A stretch of 64,000 nucleotides of DNA from Psychrobacter sp. I-STPA10 (GTDB taxonomy: Bacteria > Pseudomonadota > Gammaproteobacteria > Pseudomonadales > Moraxellaceae), in NCBI RefSeq assembly GCF_021012795.1, contig NZ_VFYU01000018.1:175567-239566 (forward strand), read 5' to 3'. The position numbers and the translations under genes are program-made. Below are positions 18,873 through 28,500 of the stretch, piece after piece. The notes beneath the pieces were generated by a model that was given only the letters and a program-made list of their open reading frames with translations, did not search any database and was not told where the DNA came from. Each line of letters opens with the position of its first letter. Within the stretch, counting starts at the first letter, position 1.

Positions 18873-19721
18873 TTATAGACCACGGGCAGCACGTACGTCT
18901 TCAGCAGTGATGTCATCACGCTCAACGATATTACCTTCACGGTCTACAACATTACCTTCATTGTCAATATCTAGTTCTTCACGTTGGATGGTTTCGTATA
19001 GCGTTTCAGTATGACGCTCTACAGTCTTACCAACACTCACTTCTTCAGTTACATAAGTTTCTTTACCAACACGTGCACGTTCTGCTTCTAGCTCAACTTC
19101 AACAGAGGCCACACCAGCGTCGTCACCAATACGGCGATCAGTAGGACGATCTACATTAGTACGCTCAATGTGTGCATGCTCTTCTTCAAGCTCTACATCA
19201 ACTTGACGCTCTTCAGTAACGACATGTTTGCCAACTTTAACAAGACCTGAAACAATACGATCTTTATTAACAGTTAGACGTTCTTCTAACAGTTCAAGCT
19301 TGTTTGGTGCTTCATAAGCTGTCTCTGCAATCTCTACACGTTCTTCGGTAGGAACAGTATCTGCAACAAAGGCTTGACGGTCTTTTTCATACTGCTCTTT
19401 GTAGCTGTATTGGTAGTCATGGTCATATTGTTCCATGGCTTCAACTTGCGCTTTTGTTAAGCTGTCAAAGAACACATCATCACCAACGATACGAGCCAAA
19501 CCAGCAGGCACTAATACTTCTTTTGAGCTAAACCAGCCACCCACATCAACGATCAAATAACGGATGCGACCAGTGGTGTCTTCAACCAATGCCCCTTCAA
19601 TTTTACCAATTTTTTCTTCATTTGCACCGTATGCAGTTTTACCTGTTGGATCATAATAGTCATCACCAATCAGGTCACGGTGAGTGGCTTGGATATCTTT
19701 TAAACGAATTAACTGACTCAT
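18873..19721 (-). CDS. PRC-barrel and DUF2382 stress protein
   Basis: 282 residues. The N-terminal PRC barrel (about residues 20-85) has YDPTGKTAYGANEEKIGKIEG and the strand IRYLIVDVGGWFSSKEVLVP. A helical linker with a Tyr-rich stretch follows (residues 95-115), then a DUF2382 domain (about 145-260) beginning KLELLEERLTV and ending REELDI. Proteins with this architecture are abundant, hydrophilic stress proteins in Psychrobacter, Acinetobacter and Deinococcus; the molecular function is not known. PRC barrels generally mediate protein or RNA contacts. The upstream region is long (about 690 bases to the thiolase), leaving room for regulated promoters. Confidence 0.85.
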   Translation of the reverse strand: MSQLIRLKDIQATHRDLIGDDYYDPTGKTAYGANEEKIGKIEGALVEDTTGRIRYLIVDVGGWFSSKEVLVPAGLARIVGDDVFFDSLTKAQVEAMEQYDHDYQYSYKEQYEKDRQAFVADTVPTEERVEIAETAYEAPNKLELLEERLTVNKDRIVSGLVKVGKHVVTEERQVDVELEEEHAHIERTNVDRPTDRRIGDDAGVASVEVELEAERARVGKETYVTEEVSVGKTVERHTETLYETIQREELDIDNEGNVVDREGNIVERDDITAEDVRAARGL

Positions 19722-20143
19722 TATTTTATTCCTTTAATTAAAGTTAATTGGATTTTATTTGCTGTTACTGAGTTTACATCTACTGATTTACTATTGTTAC
19801 ATCTGTTACATCGTTAATTAAGAGAGGATAATTGTTATCCCGATATAATATAGTATCCTCTAAATGTGTCCGTACCATGACTATACTACTGATTCTAGTA
19901 TAGTATTTGCTGAGGTAGAACCAAAAAAATCATTAATTATAAGGATAACTTGTGCTATGTTCTTCTCTCATCAACTTGAGTGCAAGTATAGCAATTGCTG
20001 TTTCTTTGTCGTATAGGTATCAGGTATCATTATGTCAACTGGGCGTAATGAGATGTAAATAGCTGTAATTAAAATAACACGACAAGGCTGATTTGTTACT
20101 TAAAGTTACTTTATAACATTATGTAATATAAATAATCGATAGG

Positions 20144-20310
20144 TTTATATATATAACGCCACTTTCAACTTATAAGACCCCCTCCTAACCTCCCCCTTTT
20201 TAAGGGGGAGGAACTGGTTTTTAAGTCCTCCCCTTACTTCAAGGGGAGGGTATGGGAGGGGTCATATATGATTTTATAAAATAAAGTTGAGAGTGGGGTA
20301 TATATATTTA
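20144..20310. repeat. MITE-like palindromic element, copy 1
   Basis: About 167 bases with imperfect terminal inverted repeats. The left end reads ATATATAACGCCACTTTCAACTT; the right end, reverse complemented, is almost the same (cacTCTCAACTT core). Inside, GGGGAGG-type runs pair as hairpins (CCTCCCCC with GGGGGAGG, then CCTCCCC with GGGGAGG). No coding capacity. A second element with the same outer core is at 41574. The rest of the 19722-20414 gap shows only AT-rich promoter-like sequence. Confidence 0.65.
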
Positions 20311-20328
20311 TTTATGCTGAATCAATAA

Positions 20329-20356
20329 AAAAAAGCCATTCAATTGAATGGCTTTA
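20329..20356 (-). terminator. Terminator of the thiolase gene
   Basis: AAAGCCATTCAATTGAATGG is the core of a perfect 24-base palindrome (20332-20355). Eight As on its left become the T-run for minus-strand transcription. Confidence 0.85.
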
Positions 20357-20414
20357 GATTTACATAATAAACTTAAAGAAGCTTTTGTCTTTAACAGTAC
20401 AGGTTACGTACGTT

Positions 20415-21596
20415 TTATACTAGCTCAATGGCAACGGCAACCGCTTCACCACCACCGATACACAGTGAGGCAACCCCTTTTTTGCCACCCGTACGTTTTA
20501 GTGAGTTGATAAGGGTGACTAAAATACGGGCACCTGAACAGCCAACAGGGTGTCCTAAAGCACAAGCTCCGCCTTCAATGTTGACTTTATCATGTGGAAT
20601 ATTTAGATCATCCATGGTAGCCATGGTAACCATAGCAAAGGCTTCGTTAATTTCCCAAAGATCAACGTCTTCAACACTCCAGCCAGCTTTGTCTAGTACT
20701 TTTTCGATAGAGCCAATAGGGGCAATGGTAAATTCACTAGGATGACGAGAGTTGGTGGCTGTGGCTACAATACGTGCCTGTGCAGTGAGTCCTTTTTCAT
20801 CAGCGATACTTTGTTTGGTAACAACGACTGCTGCTCCACCATCTGAGATAGAGCTGGCATTGGCAGCAGTGATGGTACCGTCTTTTGCAAATGCAGGGCG
20901 TAATTTGGGGATACGCTCAGCGTTGGCATTGCCAGGTTGCTCATCAGTATCGACAGTGACGACGCCTTTGCGAGTTTCAATATCAATGGGTACGATTTCA
21001 TCTTTAAAATGACCTTCACTGATTGCTGTCAAAGCTCGGTTTAAAGATTCGATAGCAAAATCGTCCATTTGCTCACGGGTATAACCTCTATCATTGGCAA
21101 CCTCTTGTGCAAATTGACCCATTAGCTTGCCAGTTTCGGCATCTTCTAGACCGTCTAAGAACATGTGATCTTTTACTTCATTATGTCCCATGCGATAGCC
21201 AGCACGCGCTTTTGGCAAAATATAGGGCGCATTGGTCATCGACTCCATACCACCTGCGACGATAATATCAGCATTACCTGCTTTGATGGCATCATAAGCC
21301 TGCATTACTGCTTTTAGACCTGAGCCACATAGTTTGTTAATGGTCACTGCACCTGTGGCATCTGGTATGCCTGCTTGACGCATGGCTTGTCTGGCTGGGC
21401 CTTGTCCAATACCCGCTGTTAAAATACAACCCATAATAACTTCGTCGATGTCATCAGTAGAGACGTTGGCACGTTCTACTGCAGCTTTGATGGCGGTTGC
21501 ACCAAGCTGGGTAGTTGAGGCATCTGTTAATGCCCCTTGAAAGCCGCCCATAGGAGTACGAGCGCCACCGACAATTACTATTGAATCATTTGACAT
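20415..21596 (-). CDS. Acetyl-CoA C-acetyltransferase (biosynthetic-type thiolase)
   Basis: 393 residues, full length for a type II thiolase. The nucleophilic Cys is C90 in NKLCGSGLKA. The His of GGACALGHPVGCSG and the general-base Cys of LCIGGGEA complete the active site. It condenses two acetyl-CoA to acetoacetyl-CoA, or cleaves it, and is often called AtoB or PhaA. No phaB/phaC or beta-oxidation partner is adjacent, so whether it feeds polymer synthesis or ketone/fatty acid breakdown cannot be told. Transcribed alone, with its own terminator downstream. Confidence 0.93.
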   Translation of the reverse strand: MSNDSIVIVGGARTPMGGFQGALTDASTTQLGATAIKAAVERANVSTDDIDEVIMGCILTAGIGQGPARQAMRQAGIPDATGAVTINKLCGSGLKAVMQAYDAIKAGNADIIVAGGMESMTNAPYILPKARAGYRMGHNEVKDHMFLDGLEDAETGKLMGQFAQEVANDRGYTREQMDDFAIESLNRALTAISEGHFKDEIVPIDIETRKGVVTVDTDEQPGNANAERIPKLRPAFAKDGTITAANASSISDGGAAVVVTKQSIADEKGLTAQARIVATATNSRHPSEFTIAPIGSIEKVLDKAGWSVEDVDLWEINEAFAMVTMATMDDLNIPHDKVNIEGGACALGHPVGCSGARILVTLINSLKRTGGKKGVASLCIGGGEAVAVAIELV

Positions 21597-21790
21597 GGTA
21601 TATCCTTATAATGAATGGAAGATGAATAAAAGTAATACTATTTCTCATTAAGTTATTAAGTCATTCAGCATTGAGTCCGTATATCTAATCCGTATATTTA
21701 AATAGCAAAAGGTGAAGATAACACAGGCTGTATGATGAGAGTATGTACGATATTTATCATTTATTAAATCATACAAGCCTAATCATACTG

Positions 21791-23119
21791 CTAAGAGGCT
21801 AACTCATCAAGTCTAATACGTACCACTTTTGCAGTAATGGCGTCTAAGGCCTCAATTTTTTTGATGGCATCGTTCATTTTGCTTTCAATAACAGGCAAAG
21901 TTAGGATAATGACTGGAACTTCTCCTTGTTTATGAGCAGGTTTTTGTAATATGGCATCAATGTTGATACCAAAGTCACTCAAAATACGAGTAACATCTGC
22001 CAGTACGCCCAAATTATCTTTTGCTTGTAAGCGCAAATAGTAGCCAGTTTGCATTTGATCTGCAGGTAAAACGGGTGTGTCTGATAATGCTTCAGGTATA
22101 AAAGCAAGATGGGGTACATGGTGACCATGATTTTCTACCGTCAATACTCGTATTAAGTCCATGACATCTGCCATGACCGCCGAGGCAGTTGCACCCGCAC
22201 CCGCACCATCACCATAATATAAGGTTGCACCTAAGGGGTGTGCGTTGACTAAAACTGCATTTTTTACCCCATTCACATTTGCCAAAAGTTTATCTTCAGG
22301 TATCAATGTGGGGTGCACACGTAGTTCAATACCATATTCTTTTTGTTGACCATCGTGGTAGCGTCTAGCAGCAATACCAAGATGTTTGATACGATAGCCA
22401 AGTTCTTGGGCATAAGTGACGTCTTGTAAAGTAATGTCAGTAATGCCTTCACAGTAGACTTTATCAAATTGTAGAGGAATACCAAAGGCAATGGAAGCAA
22501 GTAGGGCAAGTTTATGAGCGGCATCAATGCCTGCAACATCAAAAGTCGGATCAGCTTCGGCATATCCTAAAGCTTGCGCTTCGGTTAATACATCTTCAAA
22601 GGTGCGACCTTTATCACGCATTTCTGTCATGATAAAGTTGCCCGTACCATTGATGATACCTGCCAACCAGTCTATTTTGTTGGCTGCTAAGGCTTCACGC
22701 ATGACTTTAATAATGGGAATACCACCAGCAACGGCTGCTTCATAGGCAACATGGACATGGTATTGTTCTGCCAGTGCAAATATTTCATTACCATGCTCGG
22801 CTAATAATGCTTTATTAGCAGTGACGACATGTTTACCATTTTTGATGGCCTCCAAGATGACCTCTTTGGCAACTGTTTGTCCACCAATGACTTCAATAAC
22901 AATATCAATATTAGGATTGCGTACGATTGCCATTAAATCACTTTCTTGACAAATATTGGGGTCAATGTCATCACGATGTCGTCTAGTACCAACATGGGTA
23001 ATAGTAATGTCATGTCCACTACGGCGTTTTAGTTCTGCCAAGTTATCATTTAGTAGGTTAAGTACGCCTGTACCTACGGTGCCTAGTCCTAGTACTGCAA
23101 GTTTGATTGATTTACTCAC
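21791..23119 (-). CDS. hom: Homoserine dehydrogenase
   Basis: 442 residues. An N-terminal NAD(P)-binding Rossmann motif GLGTVGTGVL (residues 11-20) is followed by the catalytic domain with NKALLAEHG and GIINGTGNFIMTEM, and a C-terminal ACT domain (about residues 355-430, starting after YYLRLQAKDNLGVLADVT). It reduces aspartate semialdehyde to homoserine for threonine, methionine and isoleucine; the ACT domain normally gives threonine feedback. It is the monofunctional form, not fused to aspartokinase. thrC, its common downstream partner, is not here. The upstream gap of about 190 bases shows no recognisable leader peptide or attenuator. Confidence 0.96.
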   Translation of the reverse strand: MSKSIKLAVLGLGTVGTGVLNLLNDNLAELKRRSGHDITITHVGTRRHRDDIDPNICQESDLMAIVRNPNIDIVIEVIGGQTVAKEVILEAIKNGKHVVTANKALLAEHGNEIFALAEQYHVHVAYEAAVAGGIPIIKVMREALAANKIDWLAGIINGTGNFIMTEMRDKGRTFEDVLTEAQALGYAEADPTFDVAGIDAAHKLALLASIAFGIPLQFDKVYCEGITDITLQDVTYAQELGYRIKHLGIAARRYHDGQQKEYGIELRVHPTLIPEDKLLANVNGVKNAVLVNAHPLGATLYYGDGAGAGATASAVMADVMDLIRVLTVENHGHHVPHLAFIPEALSDTPVLPADQMQTGYYLRLQAKDNLGVLADVTRILSDFGINIDAILQKPAHKQGEVPVIILTLPVIESKMNDAIKKIEALDAITAKVVRIRLDELAS

Positions 23120-23306
23120 ATTATCCTCAAGATATTTAATTTATTATGAATGATAGAGCAGTTTATAAGTGGCAGGGTGCCACAAAGACTTTGCTAACTG
23201 TTAATATTCAAATATTTCACAATGAAAAATAAACATGTTACTTTGTATTTAGTTGATATATTACAATAAATAGGAAGCAAAGCAATAACCATTGTGATGT
23301 TTGCTG

Positions 23307-24143
23307 TTACTTTATTCCCAAAGCTTCGGCAATCTGCTGGGCAGGAAGATAGCCACCAATTTGCTCACCTGATTGTGTAAATACAGCAGGTGTACCTCTG
23401 ACCCCCAGACTCAGACCAAGTGCAACTTGGTCTTCGACAGGATTCTCACAGCTAGCAGCAGTCACATTACCACCAGATTTCGCAGTATTCATGGCGGTAT
23501 TACGATCTTCGCTACACCAAATGGCTTCCATTTTTGGTAGAGTCTCTTGGCTACGTGGCCATGCCAAATAACGTACTTCGATACCCAAGTCATTAATTTG
23601 TTTCATTTCACTATGTAGTTTACGGCAGTAGCCACAGTCAGCATCGGTAAAGGCATAGATAACGCCTTTGGTATCACCATTGGCAGGAAATATCACCATA
23701 TCTTCTTTAGCAACAGTTGCTAGCTTTTGTTGTGCCGCAGTTGATTGTAGTTTGGCGGTGATATCAATGGGTTCTGCTGCACCAATACGTACAATCTGTC
23801 CTTGGATAATATGCTGTCCAGTTTTGTCAGTAAAAAATGAGGGCATATTTTCTCCCGACACCCAGTAGATGTCAGGCATATCGGTCGGTGTTGCTGAGAG
23901 AATATGGGCATCTATACCAGAGGCAGTGAGATTTTTTTGTACAGCACTAACGACCGTTGCATCAGACTCGACTGCTGAGGTGGTGGTAGCAGTAGTTGAT
24001 GTGTCGCTTGTCGTGGTTGTGGTTGATTTATCTACATTATGATCAGCATTGGCGGTTTCATTATTGCTGCAACCTAATAAAATGGCAGTTGTTAAAGTAA
24101 TAAGATAAGCGGCGCGTTGATAAAATTTAGGGGTGTCCAACAT
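23307..24143 (-). CDS. DsbC/DsbG-like thiol:disulfide isomerase, apparently a lipoprotein
   Basis: 278 residues from the ATG at 24143, chosen because AAGGA precedes it at the right distance; an upstream ATG at 24221 would add 26 residues without signal-peptide character. The signal sequence ends in a lipobox (ILLGC, Cys25), followed by a Thr/Ser-rich linker, a DsbC-type dimerisation domain (about residues 60-140) and a thioredoxin fold with CGYC at 170-173 and the cis-Pro in RGTPAVF. CGYC is the DsbC active site. A second Cys pair (WCSED and SCENP) matches the structural disulfide of DsbC. Known DsbC proteins are soluble in the periplasm, so a lipid anchor would be a variation. Confidence 0.85.
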   Translation of the reverse strand: MLDTPKFYQRAAYLITLTTAILLGCSNNETANADHNVDKSTTTTTSDTSTTATTTSAVESDATVVSAVQKNLTASGIDAHILSATPTDMPDIYWVSGENMPSFFTDKTGQHIIQGQIVRIGAAEPIDITAKLQSTAAQQKLATVAKEDMVIFPANGDTKGVIYAFTDADCGYCRKLHSEMKQINDLGIEVRYLAWPRSQETLPKMEAIWCSEDRNTAMNTAKSGGNVTAASCENPVEDQVALGLSLGVRGTPAVFTQSGEQIGGYLPAQQIAEALGIK

Positions 24144-24444
24144 GAAGCATTCCTTAAGGATATAAAAAGGATATAAAGTTTTTATAGGTATTGACTCACA
24201 GTTTTGAGGAGGCAAAGTCATTTTATATTGGTATGTATGAGAATCATACTTTTGCGCATTAGTGTATCATATAAGCTTAAAAGCAACATACAGCCAATGT
24301 ATTAAAGTCAGATAAATACAATAAGAAACGTTTATTTGTGTTTAATTTGGTTAAACTGCCGTAATAATTAGAGATAACTAAATTCAATAGTAAAGATGAA
24401 CTCGTTAATGAGGATAGTCAGTAAGATAAGCTTAAGGAGTTATG

Positions 24445-25347
24445 ATGGCAGGTGCCAGTTTATTAGCATTAATTGATGATATCAGTCTATTACTTGATGA
24501 TGTGTCGGTGATGACCAAAGTTGCTGCCAAAAAAACCGCGGGGGTATTAGGCGATGATTTGGCACTCAATGCAGAGCAGGTGACAGGAGTAAAGCCTGAT
24601 CGTGAGCTGCCTGTGGTATGGGCGGTGGCAAAAGGTTCTTTGGTAAATAAGATGATTTTAGTGCCTGCTGCTTTAGTAATCAATGAGCTGGCACCGTGGT
24701 TAGTCACGCCCTTATTGATGCTTGGTGGGTTATTTTTATGTTTTGAGGGGGCAGAAAAGGTTATTCATAAGTTTTGGCCACATCTATTAGCACATGATGA
24801 TGAACACGAAGCAAGACGTGCTGCTAATATTGATGAAAATATTGATTTAGTTGAATATGAAAAGCAAAAAATTAAAGGTGCAATACGGACTGATTTTATT
24901 TTATCAGCAGAGATCATTGTGATTACACTAGGAACAACGGTGGGGGCGTCACTATTAAACAGTGCTTTGGTGCTCAGTATTGTTGCTGTTGGTATTACTA
25001 TTGGTGTGTATGGGTTGGTAGCAGGTATTGTTAAAATTGACGATGTGGGTCTACACTTGCTAAAAAAGCCTGATGCCACAAAACAAAAAATAGGAGAATT
25101 TTTACTGTCTGCTGCACCAAAGCTGATGAAATTTTTATCTATTGCTGGCACTTTGGCAATGTTTTTGGTGGGTGGTGGTATTTTAGTACATGGTATTGGT
25201 TATTTACATCATACGGTTGAAGATATTGCACACTTAACAGGGGTATTCTCTGGCTTATCTAGTGCATTAATCAATGCGGTTATTGGTTTTGCAGTTGGTG
25301 CATTATTATTATTTGTTATTGGTGGAATACAAAAGTTACGAGAGTAG
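24445..25347 (+). CDS. DUF808 (YedI-like) inner membrane protein
   Basis: 300 residues. The N-terminus MAGASLLALIDDISLLLDDV matches the DUF808/YedI family, with several later hydrophobic helices, the charged cytoplasmic segment AHDDEHEARRAANID and a glycine-rich C-terminal membrane region. Function is unknown; members are widespread inner membrane proteins. AAGGAG at 24434-24439 favours the second of two adjacent ATGs (24445). It is a single gene between divergent dsbC and convergent rne, ending at a shared terminator. Confidence 0.85.
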   Translation: MAGASLLALIDDISLLLDDVSVMTKVAAKKTAGVLGDDLALNAEQVTGVKPDRELPVVWAVAKGSLVNKMILVPAALVINELAPWLVTPLLMLGGLFLCFEGAEKVIHKFWPHLLAHDDEHEARRAANIDENIDLVEYEKQKIKGAIRTDFILSAEIIVITLGTTVGASLLNSALVLSIVAVGITIGVYGLVAGIVKIDDVGLHLLKKPDATKQKIGEFLLSAAPKLMKFLSIAGTLAMFLVGGGILVHGIGYLHHTVEDIAHLTGVFSGLSSALINAVIGFAVGALLLFVIGGIQKLRE

Positions 25348-25425
25348 AGCAGAAAGCATTGAGGTTTGTTGAATATTCACCCTAACAGTATTATCTTGAA
25401 TTGACTATATTTACAATGCATCAAT

Positions 25426-25465
25426 AAAACCGCCCCTATAGCAAGTTACTATAGGGGCGGTTTTA
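25426..25465. terminator. Bidirectional terminator between DUF808 gene and rne
   Basis: AAAACCGCCCCTATA and TATAGGGGCGGTTTT form a 15-base GC-rich stem with a nine-base loop; both flanks supply A/T runs, so it can act for both convergent genes. Confidence 0.92.
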
Positions 25466-25502
25466 TTTAACTAAAAGCCAAAGATAAACTTATAGTCAGA
25501 TT

Positions 25503-28500
25503 TTATGATTCTTTGTTATTATCTTCAGCTTCGGTTTCACTTTGATTCGTTTCATCTTGTTGCTCAGACTGAGTGGGTTTTTTATGCTCTGCTTTGGGTT
25601 TACGGCTACGTGACTTTGGCACTTTGCTAGCCTTGTTTATGGCTTTAGGTGTAACTTTCGCCGCTGTCAGATTTAATAGCCCCATCTGTGGTAATAATTG
25701 CTCTGAGACATTTTCTATCATACTTTTATAGCTTTCCACACTGGTTTTGCTGGCAGCAGCAGTTTTATTGTTGTCGCTTGTATCGCTGCTGTCAATTGCT
25801 GCTTGTGGTTCAGTGTTGTCACTGGTAGTAGACTCTGTTGTTGTCTCTAATATCTGCTCACTTTCTTGCTCCACTGAGTTAACTTGTTCTTCTGGGGCTA
25901 ATGCACTGGCAGGTAGATTGTTATCAGATACTTGTTGTGCAGTAGATTGCTCAGGCTCAATGGTTTCAATGGGCTGTTGTGAAGCTTGCAAAAAAGCAAG
26001 TTCAGTTTGTCCCGCCTTCAAGAGATCCTGTCCTTGTTGTCCTAACATACGTACAATAAATTCACCAATACTTTCTCTAAAGCTATGGGTAGAGTGATTA
26101 GGTGCTTTATTCTGATTGTGTTGTTGCACATCAGTAGGTTGAGCCTCGTTTTCTGTTATGGTAGAACTTGACTGTAATGAGGTGTCCGTTACAGACATAT
26201 CATGCACCGTAGTTTGCTCAGATATTTGCTTTGCCTGATAGTCAGGATGCTGACCACGAGGATCATTTTTTGCTCGTTGACTAACAGCAGTTGGCTGGAC
26301 AGTAGTTTTACCTTGTTTGGTAGCAAACTTTGCAACCGCTGTTGTCATTTTATCGAAGCGACTGAGATAGTCTTCAGCCAATGGCTGATAGCCATAATTA
26401 CTAAAGCTGCTGCTAAGGCTCATGCCATTTGGGCTATCTTCGCTTTGTAAATGGCTCTGGGTGATATCTGCTGAGCTTTGAGAGGTGACGTTACTACTCA
26501 TTGCTTGAGATTTCTGCGCTTGATAATGGCTTAATGCTTTAATAAAGCTGACAATCACTCCTTGGCTACTGATGTGTGTGTCAGCATCAGGTAGATGGCT
26601 TTGGATAAATTCACCAACATTACCTGTTATGCTGAGCTTTTTAGTATATTCAACATCTGTACTTTCAGCAGTTGCTGTTGTCGTTGTGGTGGCTAAGTTA
26701 GATTGCTTGGCACGTACAACTCTAGGGTCATTGCTGGCTTTGCCATATTGTTTTGCCGTGACATAACGGTCAGCAAATAAGGTATCAATATCATAGCTGA
26801 TACTTTGCGTGTCATCTGCTTCCATCGTCGTAACTGTCGTAACTATTGATGAATCTTCTGTAGCTGATGAGTTAGAGACCTGTTTTGGCTGCGTTTCTGG
26901 TTGTTCTTCTTGCGCTGCCATGTTGTTGCTGTGGGTTATGGTGGTATCAGTATCTGTTACTTCGATACTGGTTTTTTCCTGACTAGCAACTTTATCATGA
27001 GTTATCTCATTATTGGAGCTGTCGTTAGTATCGTTGATATCACCAGCAACTGTTTTTTCTTCTGTTACTGCTTGCGATTTTACGTCAGTTTTAAAGTCAG
27101 ATTCTAGCTCAGCTTTGGCGTTATTTTTTGTCTCTTTTGCTGAGTGTTTGACTGGTTCATCATCTAGCGATAAATGTACCACTTCAGGCTCTTTTAATGA
27201 CAATGGTGATTCACTAATTCGTATGTTAATTTCATTCGGATTAGATGCGCCACTATCTCGTGATGATTTATTATTTTGTGAAGATTTATTTATATGTTTA
27301 TCTTCTTTTTGTTGCTGATTATCTTGGTTCTTATCCTGACGTTCGGTCAATGTTTCAGAGCGTTCTATACTGCCTCTAGAGTCACGTTTGCTATGAGCAC
27401 TGCGTTTTGGCAGCTCTTTTTTTGATTGCTCATGGCTTGAATGTGTTTCTTGTTGTGAGCTTTTAGCAACAGCAGTTGTATTTTCTTGCTGTGTTGATTC
27501 ATCTTTTTGCCCTCGTGATTGGGCACTGTTAGATGATTTGCCTTGTGGTTTACCTTGGCGGTTTTTAGCTTTGCTATTTTTATTGGCATTGTGACGTGAG
27601 CGTCGTTGACGTCTATTTTGTTCTTCTTTTGCCTCTTCAGCTTGCTGTGCGGCTAAGGTGTCAGAGTCATTATTGCTGGTTGTTGTGGCTGTCTCTGTGG
27701 ACGTCGCTTGGGGCTTCTGCGTTGGTGCAACAGCAGTATTAGCAACTTGTCCAAATACGCCCAGACTTTGTGCCCCTGTATTGACAATTGATTCGATGGC
27801 TTGTGCCGCTGCTTGGCTACTGATATTTTGTTCAGTTTGTGCTTGTGGTGCAGGGGCAAATAGATTGCTAAGCCAAGCAACAGCAGAATGTTGGGGTTGC
27901 GTGTTGGCGGTCGTATTTGTAGGTGTGCCGCTGGTAGCAGTAGGCGTTGATACAGGGGTGCTAGGATTTAAGGCAGATTGGGGTTCACTTGTATGGACAG
28001 GCGTTTGCACTGCTGTCTGGTTTTTGTCAGTTGTTGTTTGCTTGTTTGTGCTGCTATGGGGTTGGCGTACAGGCTGCTGCTCAGGACGCTCTGTCTCAGC
28101 AGTTTGCCAGTTGACGTCGTAACCAAGTTCACTGGATTCTTGTTGCTGTGTGTCACTGATACGCTCATAACTTGAGGGGGCAAAGCCGTCACGATTAAAA
28201 TGCAGTTTAAAGTTGGGTGACTCTAAATGAGCATGTGGCAAGATAGTGATACGAGTACCACTGTCTTGCTCTAGATAGACAAGACTATCACGTTTTTCAT
28301 TTAATAAGAATGCAGCGATATCGGTGGGTACTTCTGCTTGTACTTCGCCTTGGCGTTCTTTTAGCGCAATTTGTTCAATTTGACGCATGATAGAGAGTGA
28401 CAATGAGCGTAAGTCACGAATCATGCCATTGCCATGACAGCGCGGACAGATATAGCCTGTTGACTCTTCTAATGATGGACGTAGTCGCTGGCGACTCATC

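Noticed and set aside
27658..28122. Plus-strand frame of 154 codons opposite rne
   Set aside because: Cys- and Val-rich translation typical of antisense to the low-complexity RNase E tail; no ribosome site or known family.
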